This document shows positions 1 through 9,639 of a stretch of 64,000 nucleotides of DNA, piece after piece (positions within the stretch are counted from its first letter, which is position 1; every line of letters begins with the position of its first letter). This stretch comes from an uncultured Clostridia bacterium (GTDB lineage Bacteria > Bacillota > Clostridia > Christensenellales > UBA1242). Below the pieces are notes generated by a model. It had not been told where the DNA came from and did no database searches. It worked only from the letters and a program-made list of their open reading frames with translations. A program made the translations under genes and the position numbers. The DNA lies in assembly GCA_947366895.1 (NCBI GenBank), contig CANBBP010000002.1, positions 62,001-126,000 of the forward strand. Reading direction: 5' to 3'.

Positions 1-1
1 A

Positions 2-889
2 GAAATAGACATGTATGATGATGACCCTGAAAGTGTTGCCTACGAAGAATTTTGTAAAAATTTTTATGCGGGGTCTCCTTTGCAAAGGGCTATAATAGGA
101 ACAAAAGAAAGTTTAAATAGAATAAAACAAAAAGACATTATTGAATATGTAAAAACTCATTATATTCCACAAAATATAGTTGTTTCTGTTGTTGGAGATT
201 TTTCATTAGCTTATGTTGAAAAACTAATTAAAAAATATATAAGCAAAAAATTTACTAAAAAGGCCGAAGTAGAAAAGAAACTTAAATCGCAAGTGATAAT
301 TCCTGATAAAAGTTTTAGTTTTGTTAAAAAAGATATTCAACAAACTCAAGTTGTTTTAGGGTTCCCTTGTGGTAATATTTATAGTGAAGAAAAAATGGCT
401 TATAATTTGTTTACTTTTATTTTTGGTGGGGGAATGGGTTCTCGCCTTTTCCAAAAAGTAAGGGAAGAAAATGGACTTGTTTACAGTATTAGTTGTTCAC
501 CTGAATTGTATGAATTTGGTGGTTCGGTTGTAATATCTTTTGGTACAAATGCTACAAATCAGGTTAAGGCTATTGAAATTATTAAAGCAGAAATTGATAA
601 TCTTGTTTCTAATGGCTTTACTGAAAGTGAACTATTAAGAGCTAAAACTTTTTGTAAAAGTCTTATTATTTCTGGTTTTGAAACTTGCTCTAGTATGGCT
701 AAATCTAATGCTAGCAACATTTTAACCTTTAATAGGTTAATTCCTATTGAAGAAAGACTTGAAAGTATTGAAAAAGTTACTTTAGAAGACCTTAATAGAA
801 TAATTGAAAAAATATTTAACTATGGTAATGTTTGCGGTAGTGCAGTTTCTAATAAACCTAATGAAGAACTATTTGAAGTATTTAATTAA
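2..889 (+). CDS. M16 family zinc peptidase, C-terminal part (cut by window edge)
   Basis: This is the C-terminal half of an M16 (pitrilysin/processing-peptidase type) protein. The frame is open to the left edge (codons before the ATG at 11 read E-I-D), so the real start lies outside the window. The visible part contains the glycine-rich segment FGGGMGSRLFQKVREENGLV, which is typical of the second half of M16 proteins. The catalytic HxxEH motif, if present, would be upstream. It is followed by ftsK/spoIIIE, then pgsA-cinA-recA; in Bacilli M16 peptidase genes (ymfF/ymfH) occupy the same neighbourhood, which supports the call. Whether it is an active peptidase or the non-catalytic partner cannot be told from this part. 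Confidence 0.85.
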   Translation, partial: EIDMYDDDPESVAYEEFCKNFYAGSPLQRAIIGTKESLNRIKQKDIIEYVKTHYIPQNIVVSVVGDFSLAYVEKLIKKYISKKFTKKAEVEKKLKSQVIIPDKSFSFVKKDIQQTQVVLGFPCGNIYSEEKMAYNLFTFIFGGGMGSRLFQKVREENGLVYSISCSPELYEFGGSVVISFGTNATNQVKAIEIIKAEIDNLVSNGFTESELLRAKTFCKSLIISGFETCSSMAKSNASNILTFNRLIPIEERLESIEKVTLEDLNRIIEKIFNYGNVCGSAVSNKPNEELFEVFN

Positions 890-1004
890 TTTTTATTTGA
901 TTTTAAATATCATTTTATTATTTAATTTTAAGATTTATATTAAATTAAATTATTATAAACCCTATTAAATAAAATTTTATTTAACTTATTTAACTCTTAA
1001 ATAT

Positions 1005-1033
1005 TTGAGTTTAAATTATTAGTATGTTATAAT
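1005..1033 (+). promoter_or_regulatory. sigma-A type promoter for ftsK
   Basis: A -35 TTGAGT (1005-1010) and a -10 TATAAT (1028-1033) are separated by 17 bases, with a TGn extension before the -10. It lies about 70 bases upstream of the TTG start of ftsK. Confidence 0.6.
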
Positions 1034-1101
1034 TTTAAAATAGATTTTTATGCCAAAAAAATATTTGCAAAAGAACGAGAAATAAGGAGAATTATTTACT
1101 T

Positions 1102-4100
1102 TTGGAAACTATTAAAAGAGAAAGAAAAGGAATAAGTATTAAAACAAAAAAGCAGATTGCTATTGCTTCTATAGTATTATCTTGCTTATTGTTTATTTTT
1201 ACAACTTTTGAATTTGTTTACCCTGTAAAAGCTTTTTTACTAGGGATTTTTGGCTTTATGATTTATCCTGTATTGCTTCTTGTGATTTTGTTTTGTATTG
1301 CTGTTTTAACTGGTAGGAAATTTGTTTATTCAATTAAATATATAGTTTATTTATTTCTTTGTTATTTTTTCTTTGTATGTATTTTACACATTTGCGTAAC
1401 AGGGTTTAAGGGTGGAGATTTATCTTATGGTAATTATCTTATTTCTTGTTATAAATCGGTTTATACCCCAGGTGGATTGTTAGTTGGTATTTTTACTTAT
1501 CCTATAACAGGATTATTGCATGCTGTAGCTGGTATTGTAGTTTATTCTATATTGTTTATAATATCCTTATATTTTATAATTTCTTATCTTGATGGTATTA
1601 AACAAGGAAAGATTAAACCTCCAGAACCAAAAAATTATTCTAATTTTAATAAAATAGCAACAGATATTCAAGAAAGTGAAAGAGAAGAAAAAGTTATTTC
1701 AGAAAATAAAGAAGTTGAGGACCAACCTGTAACTGCTTTAAAATTGGAAGAAGAAAAAACTTTAAAGAAAATTAATGATGAAGAAGATGTTGACATTTTT
1801 ATTAAAGATGAAACTTTACAAGATGAAGAAGTAAATTTAGCAAAAGAGAGATTAGGCTTAATTTCAAAATCAAATAATAATGAAGATGAGGAAGAACCTC
1901 CAAAAAGTAGATTATTTTCTAAACCTGAAGAAGACAACTGGAAAACTAGAGCTATGGTTACTCCAAAAGAAGATAAACCTCAAAAAATTGTTTATGATAA
2001 CAATCAAACAATAAAATCTAGACCTAAAGTTGTTAATGAAGAAAATGTTAATTATTTACGTTCTTTATATGAACCTAACTTAAATCCTAATAATCCTATT
2101 ATTAATGCTGAAACTGATGATTATAAAAGTTTATTGCATCGTAGCGATGGTTTAAGACCTTTTGAAAGAGACTTTGCATTAAATGCTAATCAAATGTTAG
2201 TTTCAAATAATAAGATAAGCAATCCACAAAATAATAATATTCCAAATAATAATTTTAATAATTCAAATACCAATTTCTCTAATAATTTTAATACAAATAA
2301 TTCAAATAGTTATAACAATAACTCTAGCGAATTTATTTCAAGACAAACTAGTGATAATGGACTGGGAATAGAACCAAATACTAATCAAAATAGATACAAT
2401 AATTATAATGCCAATGCCGGATTTAATAGCAATAATCAAAGTAATGGTAACGTGCTAAACAGCGAAAATAGGGGCAATTTTAGTCAAAATGGTGTCAATC
2501 AGTATAACAGTGGTTATTCAAACAATGTAAATACAAGCAGTAATAGTAACAATTTAAATCAAAATGCTAATATAAATAATGCTTCTCAAAGTGCAAGTTT
2601 AAATAATATAAATTCTCAACCAAAACAAGATAATGTTCCAAATTTCAGCATTAATATTGAAGGGTTGGAAGATGATTTTATAAAACCAATTAATAATATT
2701 TCAGAGCAAAAGGTTAGCCCTTTAAATCCTGTTAATTTTGATTTAAGTCAGGATAAATTTAATAAACAAGAGGAAGATAAAACTCCTAAGTTTATGCAAA
2801 AAGATAGTGCAAGTGAAGTACCTTTTAAAACTTCAAATTTAAGTGATGGCGATATTTCTTCAAGTTTAGGCACTACTTATAATCTTCCTAAAAGTTTAAT
2901 GCCACAACAATCTGCTTCAAATAATATTGCTAGTAGTGAAGATGAACTTGATAAAAACAGTGGCCCTGATTTTAGATATAATACAAAATATAATAAGCCT
3001 CCTATTGATTTACTTGAAACATATGTTAATGAGGAAGATTTATCAACAAATCATGAAAAGAACATTGAAGTTCTTGAAAGAGCTTTAGATGAGTTTAGGA
3101 TTCCTGCTAAAGTTGAAGCTGTAAGAAGGGGAGCTTCAGTTACAAGATATGAACTTCATATGCCTGCAGGTATCCCAGTTAGAAAAATTCATGCTCATGC
3201 TAGCGACATTGCTCTTGCTCTTGCCGCAAAAGGTGATGTTAGAATCGAAACTCCTATTAAAGGAAAAAGTGCTGTTGGTATTGAAGTCCCTAATGCTAAA
3301 ATTGATAAGGTTGGCTTAAAGGATATTATAGCATCTAAAGAATTTATAGAATCAAAATATCCTCTTAATTTTGCCTTAGGTAAAAATGTTGATGGTGAAG
3401 TTCAGTGTTGTAATTTAGCAAAAATGCCACACTTACTTGTTGCTGGTTCTACTGGGTCAGGTAAAAGTGTTTGCTTAAATTCTCTTCTTATAAGTTTAAT
3501 TTATAGAACAAGTCCTCAAGATTTAAGACTTTTATTGGTAGATCCTAAGTTTGTTGAATTTGGTATTTATAATGATTTACCTCATCTATTAATGCCAAAA
3601 GTTATAACCGATTCTAAAAAAGCACTTAATGCTCTTGATTGGCTTGTTAATGAAATGGAAAGAAGATATCTTTTATTCCAAGATTGTTATGTTAAGGATA
3701 TATCTGAATACAATTCTCAAACTGAAGTTATTAATAAGAAATGGCAAAAGTTACCTTATATTGTAGCAGTTATTGATGAGTTCGGTGACATTATTTTAAC
3801 AGCTGGAAGAAAAGAACTAGAAGAAAAAATTGTTAGACTTACCCAGAAAGCAAGAGCTGCTGGTATTCATATTATTTTAGCTACTCAAAGACCTAGTGTA
3901 GAAGTTATTACAGGAACTATTAAAGCAAACTTACCTGCTAGAATTTCTTTTAAAGTTACAAGTGTAGTTGATTCAAAAACAATTTTAGATTCAGGTGGTG
4001 CAGAAAAACTTATAGGTAGAGGTGATATGCTTTATTCTCCTTCTGATAATGAGCCTATGCGTTTACAAGGTGCCTTTGTTGATACCCCTGAAATTAAGAG

Positions 4101-4449
4101 AGTAATAGAATATATTAAACAAAACAATAAAGCTGTATATGATGAAAAAATTGCTAATATGATTAATAGAGAAGGTGGCCCAGGTAATAATGGTAATCCT
4201 GCTACTGTAGGTGCTTCAAGTGGTGAAGAATTTGATAGCATTATGCCAGATGCTTTGAAAATGGTTATTGAAAATGGTCAGGCCTCAATTTCTATGTTGC
4301 AACGCAGATTTTCAATAGGATTTAGTAGAGCAGCAAGAATAATCGACCAAATGGAACAAGCAAAATTTATTTCAAGCAGTGATGGAAGTAAACCTCGAAG
4401 TGTATTTATAACCATGGAAGATTATAATCAAATTTATGGAAACAAGTAA
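1102..4449 (+). CDS. ftsK: FtsK/SpoIIIE family DNA translocase
   Basis: This is a membrane-anchored, ATP-driven DNA pump that moves chromosome ends through the closing septum. The start is TTG at 1102 behind AAGGAG. Residues ~20-165 hold about four membrane segments. Residues ~170-640 are a charged, then Asn/Ser-rich linker. The motor follows, with Walker A GSTGSGKS at 782-789, a Walker B region reading LLLVDPKFVEF and an IDEFGDI motif where most homologues have DELADL. The last ~70 residues form the winged-helix gamma domain that reads KOPS/SRS sites (QASISMLQRRFSIGFSRA). At 1115 aa it is longer than typical SpoIIIE (about 790) because of the Asn-rich linker. FtsK and SpoIIIE cannot be separated by sequence alone. 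Confidence 0.95.
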   Translation: METIKRERKGISIKTKKQIAIASIVLSCLLFIFTTFEFVYPVKAFLLGIFGFMIYPVLLLVILFCIAVLTGRKFVYSIKYIVYLFLCYFFFVCILHICVTGFKGGDLSYGNYLISCYKSVYTPGGLLVGIFTYPITGLLHAVAGIVVYSILFIISLYFIISYLDGIKQGKIKPPEPKNYSNFNKIATDIQESEREEKVISENKEVEDQPVTALKLEEEKTLKKINDEEDVDIFIKDETLQDEEVNLAKERLGLISKSNNNEDEEEPPKSRLFSKPEEDNWKTRAMVTPKEDKPQKIVYDNNQTIKSRPKVVNEENVNYLRSLYEPNLNPNNPIINAETDDYKSLLHRSDGLRPFERDFALNANQMLVSNNKISNPQNNNIPNNNFNNSNTNFSNNFNTNNSNSYNNNSSEFISRQTSDNGLGIEPNTNQNRYNNYNANAGFNSNNQSNGNVLNSENRGNFSQNGVNQYNSGYSNNVNTSSNSNNLNQNANINNASQSASLNNINSQPKQDNVPNFSINIEGLEDDFIKPINNISEQKVSPLNPVNFDLSQDKFNKQEEDKTPKFMQKDSASEVPFKTSNLSDGDISSSLGTTYNLPKSLMPQQSASNNIASSEDELDKNSGPDFRYNTKYNKPPIDLLETYVNEEDLSTNHEKNIEVLERALDEFRIPAKVEAVRRGASVTRYELHMPAGIPVRKIHAHASDIALALAAKGDVRIETPIKGKSAVGIEVPNAKIDKVGLKDIIASKEFIESKYPLNFALGKNVDGEVQCCNLAKMPHLLVAGSTGSGKSVCLNSLLISLIYRTSPQDLRLLLVDPKFVEFGIYNDLPHLLMPKVITDSKKALNALDWLVNEMERRYLLFQDCYVKDISEYNSQTEVINKKWQKLPYIVAVIDEFGDIILTAGRKELEEKIVRLTQKARAAGIHIILATQRPSVEVITGTIKANLPARISFKVTSVVDSKTILDSGGAEKLIGRGDMLYSPSDNEPMRLQGAFVDTPEIKRVIEYIKQNNKAVYDEKIANMINREGGPGNNGNPATVGASSGEEFDSIMPDALKMVIENGQASISMLQRRFSIGFSRAARIIDQMEQAKFISSSDGSKPRSVFITMEDYNQIYGNK

Positions 4450-4548
4450 TAAATATATTATTTAATTGATAATACAATTTAGATATTATCTTTGATTGTT
4501 TTTAAATTGATAAGTATTAAAATAATTGCAAAACCTTAAAGGATAAAA

Positions 4549-5958
4549 ATGAAAAAAACTAATGCAAATAATAAACAAGTTAAAAATGATGATATAAATA
4601 AACAAATAAAAATGGAGGCAAAACCAACCTTTAGTAAAAAGGTGGGTTTTGTTTCATTAGGTTGTGATAAAAATCGAGTAGATACAGAAAAAATGATTAC
4701 TGCGTTTTCTTTTTATCCTCAGTTTAGTTTTGTTAGTAATCCTGAAGAAGCAGATATAATAGTAATTAATACTTGTGCTTTTTTATGCTCTGCAAGAAAA
4801 GAGGCGGAGGAAACTATTATAGAAATGGGAGAACTAAAAAAGAAAAATCTACAAAAATTAATTGTTGTTGGATGTTTACCGCTTTTAGAGCATGATAATA
4901 TTTTAAAAAAGTTTCCGTGTGTAGATAAAGTTATTATTAAAGATGATTATAAAGACATAGCAAAAATTACTTTTGAATTATTTGGACAAAAATTTAAAAC
5001 TGCACAAAATATAAAACAGACGAGGTGGCTAACAACTCCTTTGCATTATGCTTATCTAAAAATAGCTGATGGCTGTAACAATAGATGTGCTTTTTGTAAA
5101 ATTCCTTTTATTAGAGGGAAGTATACGTCAGTACCTATAGAGGAATTAGTTTCAGAAGTTGAACTTTTATGTGAAAGAGGGGTAAAAGAAATTATTCTTG
5201 TTGCTCAGGATATAACAAGATATGGTATGGACTTATATAAAAGTTATAAATTAGTTGAACTTTTACAAATATTATCTAAAATTAAAAAATTAAGTTGGAT
5301 AAGACTTTTGTATTGTTATCCTGATATGATTGATGAAAGTTTAATTAATGAAATTAAAAATAATCATAAGGTAGTTAAATATATTGATATACCTCTACAA
5401 CATATTTCAGACAATGTTTTAAAAGGCATGAAAAGGCATAGCTCTTCTTCTCAAATAAAAGATTTAATTATTAAATTAAGAAAAGAAATACCTGAAATTA
5501 AAATTAGGTCAACTTTCATGGTAGGCTTTCCTAATGAAACTAAAAAAGACTTTAATGAATTATGTAAATTTTTAAAAGAATATAAATTAGACAATGTAGG
5601 ATTTTTTAAATATTCAAGAGAAGAAGGAACATCTTCTTATGAACTAGAAGGTCAAATAAAAGAAAAGATAAAAGATAAACGATTAAATATTGTTCAAAAA
5701 TTGCAGGAGAATATTGCCACTAGTAACAATAAGAAATACATAGGTGAAGTTTTAAAAGTAATTATTGATAGTTATGATAGTGAAAATAATTTGTTTATTG
5801 GTCGACCATATTTTTCAGCACCAGATATAGATTTCGAAATTCTATTTTCATCTTTTAGTAAATTAACTAAGGTTGGTGCGTTTGCAGATGTTGAAATTTT
5901 AGATTATAAAAATGGCTACTTTTTGGGGGAGGTTTATTATAATGAAGATAACACCTAA
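4549..5958 (+). CDS. rimO: Ribosomal protein S12 (Asp89) methylthiotransferase RimO
   Basis: This is a radical-SAM enzyme that adds a methylthio group to an aspartate of ribosomal protein S12. The N-terminal UPF0004 domain begins near residue 30 (VGFVSLGCDKNRVDTE, the RimO-type form of this motif rather than the MiaB form). The radical-SAM cluster motif CNNRCAFC gives Cys176, Cys180 and Cys183. A TRAM-like domain closes the protein (~400-469). Its length of 469 aa is slightly above the usual ~440 because of a lysine/asparagine-rich leader. Its last codons overlap the start of pgsA, so the two are probably translationally coupled. Confidence 0.92.
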   Translation: MKKTNANNKQVKNDDINKQIKMEAKPTFSKKVGFVSLGCDKNRVDTEKMITAFSFYPQFSFVSNPEEADIIVINTCAFLCSARKEAEETIIEMGELKKKNLQKLIVVGCLPLLEHDNILKKFPCVDKVIIKDDYKDIAKITFELFGQKFKTAQNIKQTRWLTTPLHYAYLKIADGCNNRCAFCKIPFIRGKYTSVPIEELVSEVELLCERGVKEIILVAQDITRYGMDLYKSYKLVELLQILSKIKKLSWIRLLYCYPDMIDESLINEIKNNHKVVKYIDIPLQHISDNVLKGMKRHSSSSQIKDLIIKLRKEIPEIKIRSTFMVGFPNETKKDFNELCKFLKEYKLDNVGFFKYSREEGTSSYELEGQIKEKIKDKRLNIVQKLQENIATSNNKKYIGEVLKVIIDSYDSENNLFIGRPYFSAPDIDFEILFSSFSKLTKVGAFADVEILDYKNGYFLGEVYYNEDNT

Positions 5959-6640
5959 TCAAATTACATTTATAAGGATTATATTAATTCCTGTAATTAT
6001 ATTTTTTTATTTATCAAGTTCTTTTATTTATTCTGGTAAATTAATTGCTGCAGGTATTTTTGCTGTTGCTTGTTTAACGGATTTTTTAGATGGCCATTTA
6101 GCTAGAAAATATAATATGGTAACAAATTTAGGAAAGTTTTTAGATTCGATTGCAGATAAGCTTCTTGTTGTTTGTGGCTTTATTTTAATAGTAGCAGATG
6201 ATACCATTCTTTCTCCTTATGGGGTAATTGCTCTTTGTATTATTGTGGCTAGAGAATTTATTGTTAGTGCGTTAAGACAAATAGGTGCTACCAAAAATGT
6301 TGTTATTCAAGCTGATATGTGGGGAAAGATTAAAGCAAATTTTCAATTTTTTGCAGTGTTGTTGTTTATGATATATAGTTTCTTTATTGATAATGCTATT
6401 TTAAGTAATGCAATTAACTTAACATTTTTTATAGCATGTTATTCTCTTTTAGCTATTAGTATACTTGCTACAATCATTTCTGGTATTCATTATTTGGTTG
6501 CTTTTAAAGAAGTTTTTCAGGAAAGTAAGATTGTAAAAAGTGAAACTCAAAAATTAAACAAACAAGAAGAAACTACAAAAGAAAACAATACACAAGATAA
6601 AGAAATTGACAATAAAGAAAAGAATATTTCTAATAAATAA
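5942..6640 (+). CDS. pgsA: CDP-diacylglycerol--glycerol-3-phosphate 3-phosphatidyltransferase
   Basis: This is an integral membrane enzyme that makes phosphatidylglycerol phosphate, the first step towards phosphatidylglycerol and cardiolipin. The CDP-alcohol phosphotransferase signature is complete: DFLDGHLARKY followed by GKFLDSIADK (pattern D..DG..AR........G...D...D). I chose ATG 5942 because GGGGGAGG lies at the right distance before it and the protein then begins MKITPNQIT, as in the family. The ORF-track start at 5912 would add ten unlikely residues. Several hydrophobic segments follow. The last ~40 residues are a Lys/Glu/Asn-rich tail that is not part of the fold. It overlaps rimO and precedes cinA-recA, the usual Firmicutes order. 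Confidence 0.92.
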   Translation: MKITPNQITFIRIILIPVIIFFYLSSSFIYSGKLIAAGIFAVACLTDFLDGHLARKYNMVTNLGKFLDSIADKLLVVCGFILIVADDTILSPYGVIALCIIVAREFIVSALRQIGATKNVVIQADMWGKIKANFQFFAVLLFMIYSFFIDNAILSNAINLTFFIACYSLLAISILATIISGIHYLVAFKEVFQESKIVKSETQKLNKQEETTKENNTQDKEIDNKEKNISNK

Positions 6641-6752
6641 GATAAAAAAATAAACTACAAAGTTAAAATTATAATTAGATAAATAAATTATTTTAAAAAT
6701 CTATTTAACTAAAATTTACTTTAAATTTAGAAAAATTAAAGAAGAAAAAAAA

Positions 6753-7979
6753 ATGAAAGTTAGTATTATTACTGTTTCAAATAATGAAATAATTTCAAGT
6801 GAAAAAAATGATAGCATTAAACTTATATCATCACAACTTTATAAAAATGGTTTTGATGTTATATTAAATCAAACTATTAAAAATGCTTCAACGATAGTAT
6901 CAAATACTTTTAAACATGCTTTAGAACTTGCTGATTGTGTTATTTTTGTTTCAGATAATGACTTTGAAAAAAGTTATATGTGTAAAAAAATAATTTGTGA
7001 GGCAATGCAAACCAAACTTGTTGTTAATAGTTATGCTAAAAAAAATATTGATGAATATTCAAAAAATGTTCCTCTAAGAAAAGAAGATTCAACCTATGCA
7101 CAAATACCTGAAATTTCTAGATGTATAAAAAATACATTAAGTGCTTTTCAGGGCTTTTTGATTGAAAAAGATAATAAGGTTGTTTTCTTTTTACCACTTA
7201 ATCATAATGAACTTCATCATATGTTTTTTTCATCTGTTTTACCTTTTATTTTGCTTAAAGCTAAAGAAAAAACTAATACTTCTTATGTTTTTAAAACTTT
7301 TGGCATAAAAGCAAGTGAAATGAATTTATTATTAAAAGATTTAATTAAAAATAAGCATAATATAGAAATTATTTGTAATGAATATTTATTAAGCGGTGAA
7401 ATATTAGTAGCAATACCAAAAAATGTTAAAACGGAAGTAATTAATAATTTTGTAAGCACACTATATAGTAAAATTTTGCCATATGTATATAGTGATAAAG
7501 ATATTTCAATGCCAGAACTTATATATTCTATTTTAACAATTAATAATAGAACTTTAGTTTTTGCTGAAGATTTTACTGCTGGTAGAATGACAAATTATGT
7601 TTATTCAGAACTCACATCTGCAAGTAATATTTTAAGAGAAGGTTATTTTGTACCTAGCAATGAAGCAAAAATTAAATTGTTAGGTGTTGATAATAATATA
7701 TTTAAAAAGAAAGAAATTGATTATGAAGAAATTGCTTATCAAATGTCTCTTGGGGCACTTGAAAACTCTGGTGCTGATATAGTAATTTCAAATTGTGGTA
7801 ATTTAGAAACAGGCGATATAACTTTTGCAATAGGTTCAAGTGAGGGAGTACACATTTATAACAAAAAGGTGGAAGGCTCTTATGAACAAAAAATTATTAT
7901 GGCAACTAATGCTATATTTTTTCAACTTATAAAAAAACTTAAACAAAATGATTTTCATTTAGGACAAACTGTGGTATAA
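6753..7979 (+). CDS. cinA: Degenerate CinA-family protein
   Basis: CinA proteins join an N-terminal MoCF-like (COG1058) domain to a C-terminal nicotinamide-nucleotide amidohydrolase (PncC) domain. Length (408 aa), domain layout and position between pgsA and recA all fit cinA. Both active-site regions look eroded. The usual GGLGPTxDD loop of the first domain is replaced near residue 70 by VSDNDFEKSY. The PncC motif AESCTGG reads AEDFTAG, losing the serine. The C-terminal domain is otherwise recognisable (FTAGRMTNYVYSELTSASN, then a KIKLLGVD segment). The reading frame is intact, so this looks like a maintained but probably non-enzymatic CinA. The 3' end of the gene contains the likely recA promoter. 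Confidence 0.8.
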   Translation: MKVSIITVSNNEIISSEKNDSIKLISSQLYKNGFDVILNQTIKNASTIVSNTFKHALELADCVIFVSDNDFEKSYMCKKIICEAMQTKLVVNSYAKKNIDEYSKNVPLRKEDSTYAQIPEISRCIKNTLSAFQGFLIEKDNKVVFFLPLNHNELHHMFFSSVLPFILLKAKEKTNTSYVFKTFGIKASEMNLLLKDLIKNKHNIEIICNEYLLSGEILVAIPKNVKTEVINNFVSTLYSKILPYVYSDKDISMPELIYSILTINNRTLVFAEDFTAGRMTNYVYSELTSASNILREGYFVPSNEAKIKLLGVDNNIFKKKEIDYEEIAYQMSLGALENSGADIVISNCGNLETGDITFAIGSSEGVHIYNKKVEGSYEQKIIMATNAIFFQLIKKLKQNDFHLGQTVV

Positions 7980-7980
7980 T
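7952..7980 (+). promoter_or_regulatory. Candidate recA promoter inside the end of cinA
   Basis: A -35 TTTTCA (7952-7957), a 17-base spacer and -10 TATAAT (7975-7980) preceded by TGG (extended -10) overlap the last codons and stop of cinA. It would give recA a leader of about 120 bases. I saw no clear LexA box beside it. Confidence 0.5.
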
Positions 7981-8108
7981 TGTTCTATAAATTGTAATAG
8001 ATTTTTGTTTATTGATATTAAAACATAAAATATTTTGTTAGTTTCTTTTAAATCAATTAATGTTTTTTATTTATTTACAAAAATCTTTATTAAAAAGGAA
8101 ATAGAAAA

Positions 8109-9128
8109 ATGGTAGATAAAAGTAAATCTCTTGAACAAGCAATCTTGCAAATAGAAAAACAATTTGGCAAAGGTTCAATTATGAAACTAGGCGAACAATC
8201 TATGGATGATATAGAAGTTATTCCAACAGGTTGTTTGGCTTTAGACAATGCTTTAGGTATAGGTGGTGTTCCTAGAGGAAGGATTATTGAAATATATGGT
8301 CCTGAATCTTCAGGTAAAACAACTGTATCTTTACATATAATTGCACAAGCTCAACAATTAGGAGGCACTGCTGCTTTTATTGATGCTGAACATGCTCTTG
8401 ACCCAGTTTATGCTGGCAAATTAGGGGTTAATTTAGATGAACTTTATGTTTCTCAACCAGACAATGGTGAACAAGCACTTGATATATGTGAGACTTTAGT
8501 TCGCAGTGGAGCTTTTGATATTGTTGTTATTGACTCTGTTGCTGCTTTAACTCCAAAAGCTGAAATTGATGGCGAAATGGGTGATAGTTTTATAGGTTTA
8601 CAAGCAAGGCTTATGAGTCAGGCTTTAAGAAAACTTGCAGGTATAACAAATAAAAGTAAATCATGTGTTATATTTATTAACCAACTTCGTGAAAAAGTTG
8701 GTGTTATGTTTGGTTCACCAGAGACAACTACAGGTGGCAAAGCACTTAAGTTTTATGCAAGTATTAGGCTTGATGTTAGAAGAATTGATGGAATTAAAGA
8801 TGGGAGTGATCTTGTAGGTAATAGAACTAGAGTTAAAGTAGTTAAAAATAAACTTGCTCCTCCATTTAAACAAGCAGAGTTTGATATTATTTATGGAAAA
8901 GGTATTTCAAACGAAGGCTGTATATTGGATTTAGCATGTGAATATGATATTATTGTAAAGAGTGGCTCATGGTTTTCTTATAAGGAAGATAAAATTGGTC
9001 AGGGAAGAGAGAATGTAAAGAACTTCCTAGAAAATAATCCTGATATAATGAAAGAAATTGAAGAAAAAATTAAACTAAAAATAAGTGGAAAAGAAATTGT
9101 TGATGAAGTTTCAGCAACAGAAGAATAA
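8109..9128 (+). CDS. recA: Recombinase RecA
   Basis: RecA is the strand-exchange ATPase of homologous recombination and the co-protease that triggers LexA cleavage. Walker A GPESSGKT sits at residues 64-71, and the sequence is collinear with RecA to the end (339 aa, near the normal 340-350), including [15 protein letters not shown] and the loop region [14 protein letters not shown]. The C-terminal tail is shorter and less acidic than in Proteobacteria. RecA follows cinA as in most Firmicutes. The next gene in Bacilli is often rny; here a terminator and a convergent regulator follow instead. Confidence 0.98.
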   Translation: MVDKSKSLEQAILQIEKQFGKGSIMKLGEQSMDDIEVIPTGCLALDNALGIGGVPRGRIIEIYGPESSGKTTVSLHIIAQAQQLGGTAAFIDAEHALDPVYAGKLGVNLDELYVSQPDNGEQALDICETLVRSGAFDIVVIDSVAALTPKAEIDGEMGDSFIGLQARLMSQALRKLAGITNKSKSCVIFINQLREKVGVMFGSPETTTGGKALKFYASIRLDVRRIDGIKDGSDLVGNRTRVKVVKNKLAPPFKQAEFDIIYGKGISNEGCILDLACEYDIIVKSGSWFSYKEDKIGQGRENVKNFLENNPDIMKEIEEKIKLKISGKEIVDEVSATEE

Positions 9129-9212
9129 TATTTTATTAAGGTAATATTTTTTATTAATATATTATTTTTAATAAAATAAAAAATTATAATAAAATATAAA
9201 TTCAATTTAAAA

Positions 9213-9243
9213 AAAGATAGTAGAATTATTCTACTATCTTTTA
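9213..9243. terminator. Bidirectional terminator between recA and the HTH gene
   Basis: A 13-bp perfect stem (AAAGATAGTAGAA with its complement) with a 3-base loop has T-runs on the right and A-runs on the left. It can stop recA on the + strand and the convergent HTH gene on the - strand. Confidence 0.8.
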
Positions 9244-9269
9244 ATTTAAGAATATTTGTTTTTTTACAA

Positions 9270-9575
9270 CTATAAATCTAGTTTTAAAATTAAGTTTTTA
9301 CTATTTTCAGTGTTAATGTTTTCTAAGCAATTTTTTAATAGTTCTTTTTCTTGGCTGTTAAGTATTATCCTATCTAAAACAAAATTTTTTTCAATGCCTA
9401 TTCCACCATTTTTGCCTACTTGTGTGTAAGTGGGTATTCCTGCACTTTCTAGTTCATCAAGATATCTATATACACTTCTAGTGGATATTTCAAATTTATT
9501 TGCTAAGTATTTTGCGGTAACTTTTTCTTTTTTGGTTAATTCTAATAAAATAGACAAGGATAGGTATTGTTTCAT
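9270..9575 (-). CDS. Short HTH_11-type transcriptional regulator without a WYL domain
   Basis: The first ~60 residues are a winged helix of the HTH_11/DeoR kind (TAKYLANKFEISTRSVYRYL, then GIPTYTQVGKNGGI), as found at the N-terminus of WYL-domain regulators such as YafY. Those proteins are about 300 aa; this one stops at 101 aa, just before the recA terminator, so no ligand-sensing WYL domain is encoded. It may be a naturally short DNA-binding protein or a truncated remnant. It has a near-consensus promoter overlapped by a LexA-box-like palindrome. It is divergent from the GH95-like gene, so local control of that gene is possible but unproven. Confidence 0.75.
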   Translation of the reverse strand: MKQYLSLSILLELTKKEKVTAKYLANKFEISTRSVYRYLDELESAGIPTYTQVGKNGGIGIEKNFVLDRIILNSQEKELLKNCLENINTENSKNLILKLDL

Positions 9576-9611
9576 TTTTTTTGAAATACTCCAATATTTT
9601 TTATTTTAATT

Positions 9612-9639
9612 ATTATATCATAAAAAAATATTTTGTCAA
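9612..9639 (-). promoter_or_regulatory. Near-consensus promoter of the HTH gene
   Basis: Read on the minus strand: TTGACA (9634-9639), 16-base spacer, TATAAT (9612-9617). Both hexamers match consensus exactly. The ATG is about 37 bases downstream of the -10. Confidence 0.75.

Noticed and set aside
1668-1937. 89-aa minus-strand ORF rich in Ser
   Set aside because: It is the antisense shadow of the acidic linker of ftsK; Glu/Asp-rich coding gives Ser/Phe-rich complements. No ribosome-binding site.
2220-2640. Possible DNA tandem repeat or microsatellite in ftsK
   Set aside because: AAT/AAC codons are irregular and in frame; this is low-complexity protein coding, not a DNA repeat array.
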